Assembly (NCBI GenBank): GCA_035222895.1
Contig: JAVYIG010002120.1
Coordinates: forward strand, 124,001 to 188,000
Source: Strongylocentrotus droebachiensis
Taxonomy: Eukaryota; Echinodermata; Echinoidea; Camarodonta; Strongylocentrotidae
Reading direction: 5' to 3'
DNA: 64,000 bases
Below the pieces are notes generated by a model. The model was not told the origin of the DNA. It ran no database searches and worked only from the letters and a program-made list of their open reading frames with translations. Below, piece by piece: positions 60,871 through 64,000 of this stretch; the stretch's first letter is position 1, and each line of letters starts with the position of its first letter. The position numbers were made by a program, and so were the translations under genes.

Positions 60871-63179
60871 GCGTAGAGTTCATTATTGACCATTTCATGC
60901 TCAACCTGGTCGTTATCTTCAGGATATCGAGGCGTTTCCGCCTGTCTCTGCACACAAGCAGCCGACCGCGGAAAACTGTCAATGTAAGCCCGGCAGTCAG
61001 CGTACGCATACGCATTTTCGGTGGCCAATGAGAGACCTTGACTACGCGTCTCCGTGCCACCCTCTTCAGTCAGAACATGGTAGAAACTGGATTCCACCAC
61101 CGGCATGGTATCCCTGATGTCTTCCACGATGGCGGGTTCTCCGTCTCTTCGAGTTTGTGTTTGTGATGTTGACTCGACGCTAGATGGCTGGTGCATGCCG
61201 CTCATATTGCGTGGAGGAAGCCGAGGCTGATTGCTGGTTGTCTGTGAGTCATTGGGAGGGCGCTCTTCGTTATCTTGGGATGGAGTATGAGCACGCCATC
61301 TACGGGAATGATTGCGAGGCGAGTGGACCACCCGACGATCACTCTTTCTGAAATGTATGGAACATAACAGAAGAGGAGGAAGAGGAAGGGTCTTATTTTG
61401 CGAAATGGAGGGAGGGGGTATACATTTTAAAAGAAATCAATGCAAAGATCCAATACATTACAGTGAAATGTAAACAAAAACTTCAAATTGGAATGGAGTT
61501 ATACTGTAGCCAATTAATAACATATAGTTGATATACGATGTATACGTAAATACTCTATTATATACATGTCGTAACTATCTAAATATGCATATTTAACTTC
61601 TATGATTATCAATTGATGCCTGTATGATCTCCACACATTTTGTAAGTACAAAGTTGTTTGGAAGCATTAACCTACAACTTGGCAAGTATGACGTCTCCTT
61701 TCGGCTCTTTCAGCGTATATCGCGTAGAAGTAATTTCTGCATGAAGTAAGCAGTGGTAATCGGTCATTGTAATGTATGCGAAATTCAAAAATTAATGGAC
61801 TAGGTTATTGGAATTTCCTTAAAATGATTTTTCGAATTTATCTACGGTCGTGTCAGAGTGGTAATACCTTAAACAAGCGAAGGTGAAGATAAGGACTATG
61901 ATGACGGATGAACCTATCCCAGCAGCAATATAGATTGGAGTCAATGGTGTTCTTACTTCTTCCCGTCCTTTCGGAAGAAGAGATGAAACCAAAAGGAAGA
62001 AAGAGATGGTTTGAAACGTGTTTTTCCAGGTACAATGTATTTTGATTTGTCATGTTCGCAATCTTTAAATGAGGCACCATTAAATACACCACATTACTTA
62101 TGCAAATCAAACACAAATAATATAAGTATATTAAATACAAATTGTCTTCACTATGATATTGGAATGACAGTATTGCAGAAGAGGCTAGCAATGGGATAAT
62201 TATAGTGAATGTGGTTATGTTTCCTCAATGCCCTTATCAGAGAATGATTTGCAAGCCCTCAACAACTTATTTCAATTATTTGTATGTAGCAGCAAAATTT
62301 AATCTTACAAGTATGTTTAACAATTTCAGAGCAAAAGACTCTGAGGTTAACTATCTATGAGTCAGAATTGAAGCCGTCCTTTTGTAACAAGCAAATGGTG
62401 AAGTATAATGCAATGTGCCCAAATTCAACCTTGAAACAAAATTGACTTTAATTTTTTTAATAATTAAAACTTCACACTTAACAAATTGCTAATACATTCT
62501 GTGTGTAGATGTAGAAATAAAGTATTTTGCGTATACATACAACCAGTTCCGCCTGTGTTATTTTCACTGCACTTGCTCTTCGATGTGTTCACTGATTGAA
62601 CTAGGAAGTGAAACAAGAAAAGTGATGCAAGAAAAGTGCGTAAGATGTATGTACACTCTGATTTCACCCCACATTTTTTCTTTGTCTCTTCTTTTCTGTA
62701 TGTGTATTTTTAACTAAGTGGATGTTTGTTCTTTCTTGATCTTCGCTCAGTGTATTTTGTATGTACGTTGTACATGCCATACTTCTATTGTTTGTCTTTG
62801 TTCGGTATATCCATACATTTATATAAATATATATTTGAAATATTTGAGATGTATGCGTTAAATGCAAATAAGGAATACATGAATGAGTTAACATTAGAAA
62901 AGAACAAATCGGAAGAGTTTCTACTACATTAGACAAATTATGCAAACAAACAAAAAGTAAGAATATAAAAAGAGTAAAATAATTCCAAGGATAAACAGAT
63001 TATAGCATTTATATAGGAATTCCTCTCTTATTTTCCCTAAAACATACAAGAGAATAAACTAACATATTCTACAATATATTTGCATTATATATATATCAGT
63101 AAGTTTAATTTGTTGTGTCCGTTTAATGAATTCACAATCTTTAGTTGATTGTAATTATTGTTACTGAAATATAACGAAA

Positions 63180-63440
63180 ACCACATTATAATAGCAATGA
63201 TAACAATAATGATGTTATTAATAGTAATAATAACAGTAATGATACAACATGATACCAAATAGCTGTATATAAAGTTGTAATAAGTAGTATTAAATTATTA
63301 TCGTGAATGCTGTTATATTTATCGTCCTCATTTTCATCATCATTATCATTTTTGTTGTTTATATTATTGTTATTACTACTAATTTTACTATTATTTCTAC
63401 TCTCACTAATATTATTACAATAATAATTGTTATTCATCAT
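63180..63440. repeat. A/T trinucleotide low-complexity block in B4 intron
   Basis: Imperfect AAT/ATT and TTA repeats in the WSC-linker intron, homologous in position to 38870-39190 (B3) and 8930-9720 (B1). The Asn-rich frame here is compositional. Confidence 0.6.
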
Positions 63441-64000
63441 TTGCTTTTTATCAACAAAGACTATTCCTGAAATGTATGGAATAAGAACATGCATGGTTCT
63501 TAAAATAATTGTATACATCTGTTCCTCATCTGATAAAAATATTGTATATGGTGTATAGTGCGTTCTAGTTTCCAAATTGTTCCCTTTACATTTTTACAAG
63601 CCTCAAAACAAGCATATATGCTGTTCTTTTGATAATTTCAGTCACTCTTAGATGTACCTATATCGTTAGAACTGTTTAAATCTTCACATTCAGTCAGAAT
63701 TAAAGGCTTACCAACATAAAATGACGCTCCTATAAAACCCCCGCAGAATCTGTCCAAATCATGTCTACAGGGTAAGCCGCAGTTGAAGTCCTCCAGCGAC
63801 TTGGCAGGACATCTCTGCTCACAGGAGCAAGCACATTCCGTTCGGTTGTACAATGCTGCAAGAACGAATCCATTTTCTTTACACGTTGCTGTGCAAGTGT
63901 CTGGTGTTGTCGTGTTTAAGAGGACTTCATGGTAGTCGACATCCAAGCAACCTGGAGGATAGCAACCGATGTAAACACCATCTGAAAAATATGCATTATT

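Larger units (their letters stand above)
60459..63981 (-). pseudogene. WSC receptor B4 (5' incomplete; MITE in tail exon, possible junction stop)
   Basis: The signal exon lies beyond the right edge. WSC exon 63712-63981 (DGVYIGCYPPGC, 11 Cys), linker 62541-62600, TM 61868-61967 (IYIAAGIGSSVIIVLIFTFA), tail 60879-61347 plus displaced final codons at 60459-60482. A 388-bp MITE splits the tail exon; reading through it replaces the terminal ISKK with PAPPLSVI and stops at 60843. In addition the last base of the linker exon is T where B1-B3 have G. With the conserved donor and acceptor the joined codon becomes TGA just before the TM helix, which would yield a secreted WSC-linker product or trigger decay. 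The tail keeps ESSFYHVLTEE, an ITIM-type motif. Either a pseudogene or a gene with altered splicing. Confidence 0.72.

Noticed and set aside
63186..63575. Asn-rich 129-codon frame
   Set aside because: Product of the A/T trinucleotide repeat in the B4 intron.

Overview
The window is animal DNA. It is clearly A/T-rich, has short coding exons separated by GT..AG introns, and carries many small transposons, microsatellites and long G or C runs. Domain content (WSC-domain receptors, a CR1/L2-type LINE tail, piggyBac- and hAT-like MITEs) fits a marine invertebrate. An echinoderm or other invertebrate deuterostome is my guess, and the sequence does not prove it. All recognisable genes lie on the minus strand.

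The window is dominated by one tandem gene family: eight copies (five clear or probable genes, three damaged) of a small type I membrane protein. Each has a signal peptide, a short stalk, one WSC domain, a 20-residue juxtamembrane linker, one transmembrane helix and a tyrosine-rich cytoplasmic tail. I call the three subfamilies A, B and C. In increasing coordinate the order is B1 (6.4-13.3 kb), B2 (16.7-20.7), A1 (23.6-25.0), C1 (28.6-32.4), B3 (36.4-40.3), A2 (46.2-48.3), C2 (52.1-55.2), B4 (60.5 to beyond the right edge). Transcription runs right to left. A1-C1-B3 and A2-C2-B4 are two copies of a segment of roughly 20 kb: exons, introns, flanks and spacers match, offset by about 22-24 kb. 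The B1/B2 interval holds remnants of the A-C and C-B spacers without the A and C genes, which points to unequal exchange.

The exon plan is rigid. Signal exon (112 or 115 nt), WSC exon (270, 276 or 288 nt) and linker exon (exactly 60 nt in all seven genes that have one) are joined in phase 1. B genes then have a short transmembrane exon and a separate tail exon; A and C genes have one fused transmembrane/tail exon. Each WSC exon encodes 11 cysteines. The twelfth comes from the linker in A and B and from the N-terminal stalk in C.

Only B2 and B3 look fully intact. B1 has lost most of its transmembrane helix but carries a long tail with many tyrosines. B4 has a MITE in its last coding exon and a possible stop at a splice junction. 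A1 and C1 carry frameshifts, A2 has a frameshift in a C run, and C2 has an early stop. This looks like a birth-and-death receptor cluster. A role in recognition and phosphotyrosine signalling is inferred, not shown.

The rest is intergenic and intronic sequence with transposon insertions, many datable because the paralogous spacer lacks them: two piggyBac-like MITEs with TTAA duplications, hAT-like MITEs with 8-bp duplications, a 2.55-kb terminal-inverted-repeat element, several further inverted-repeat elements, a LINE 3' end, a tRNA-Leu-like retroposon, foldback repeats and local tandem duplications.
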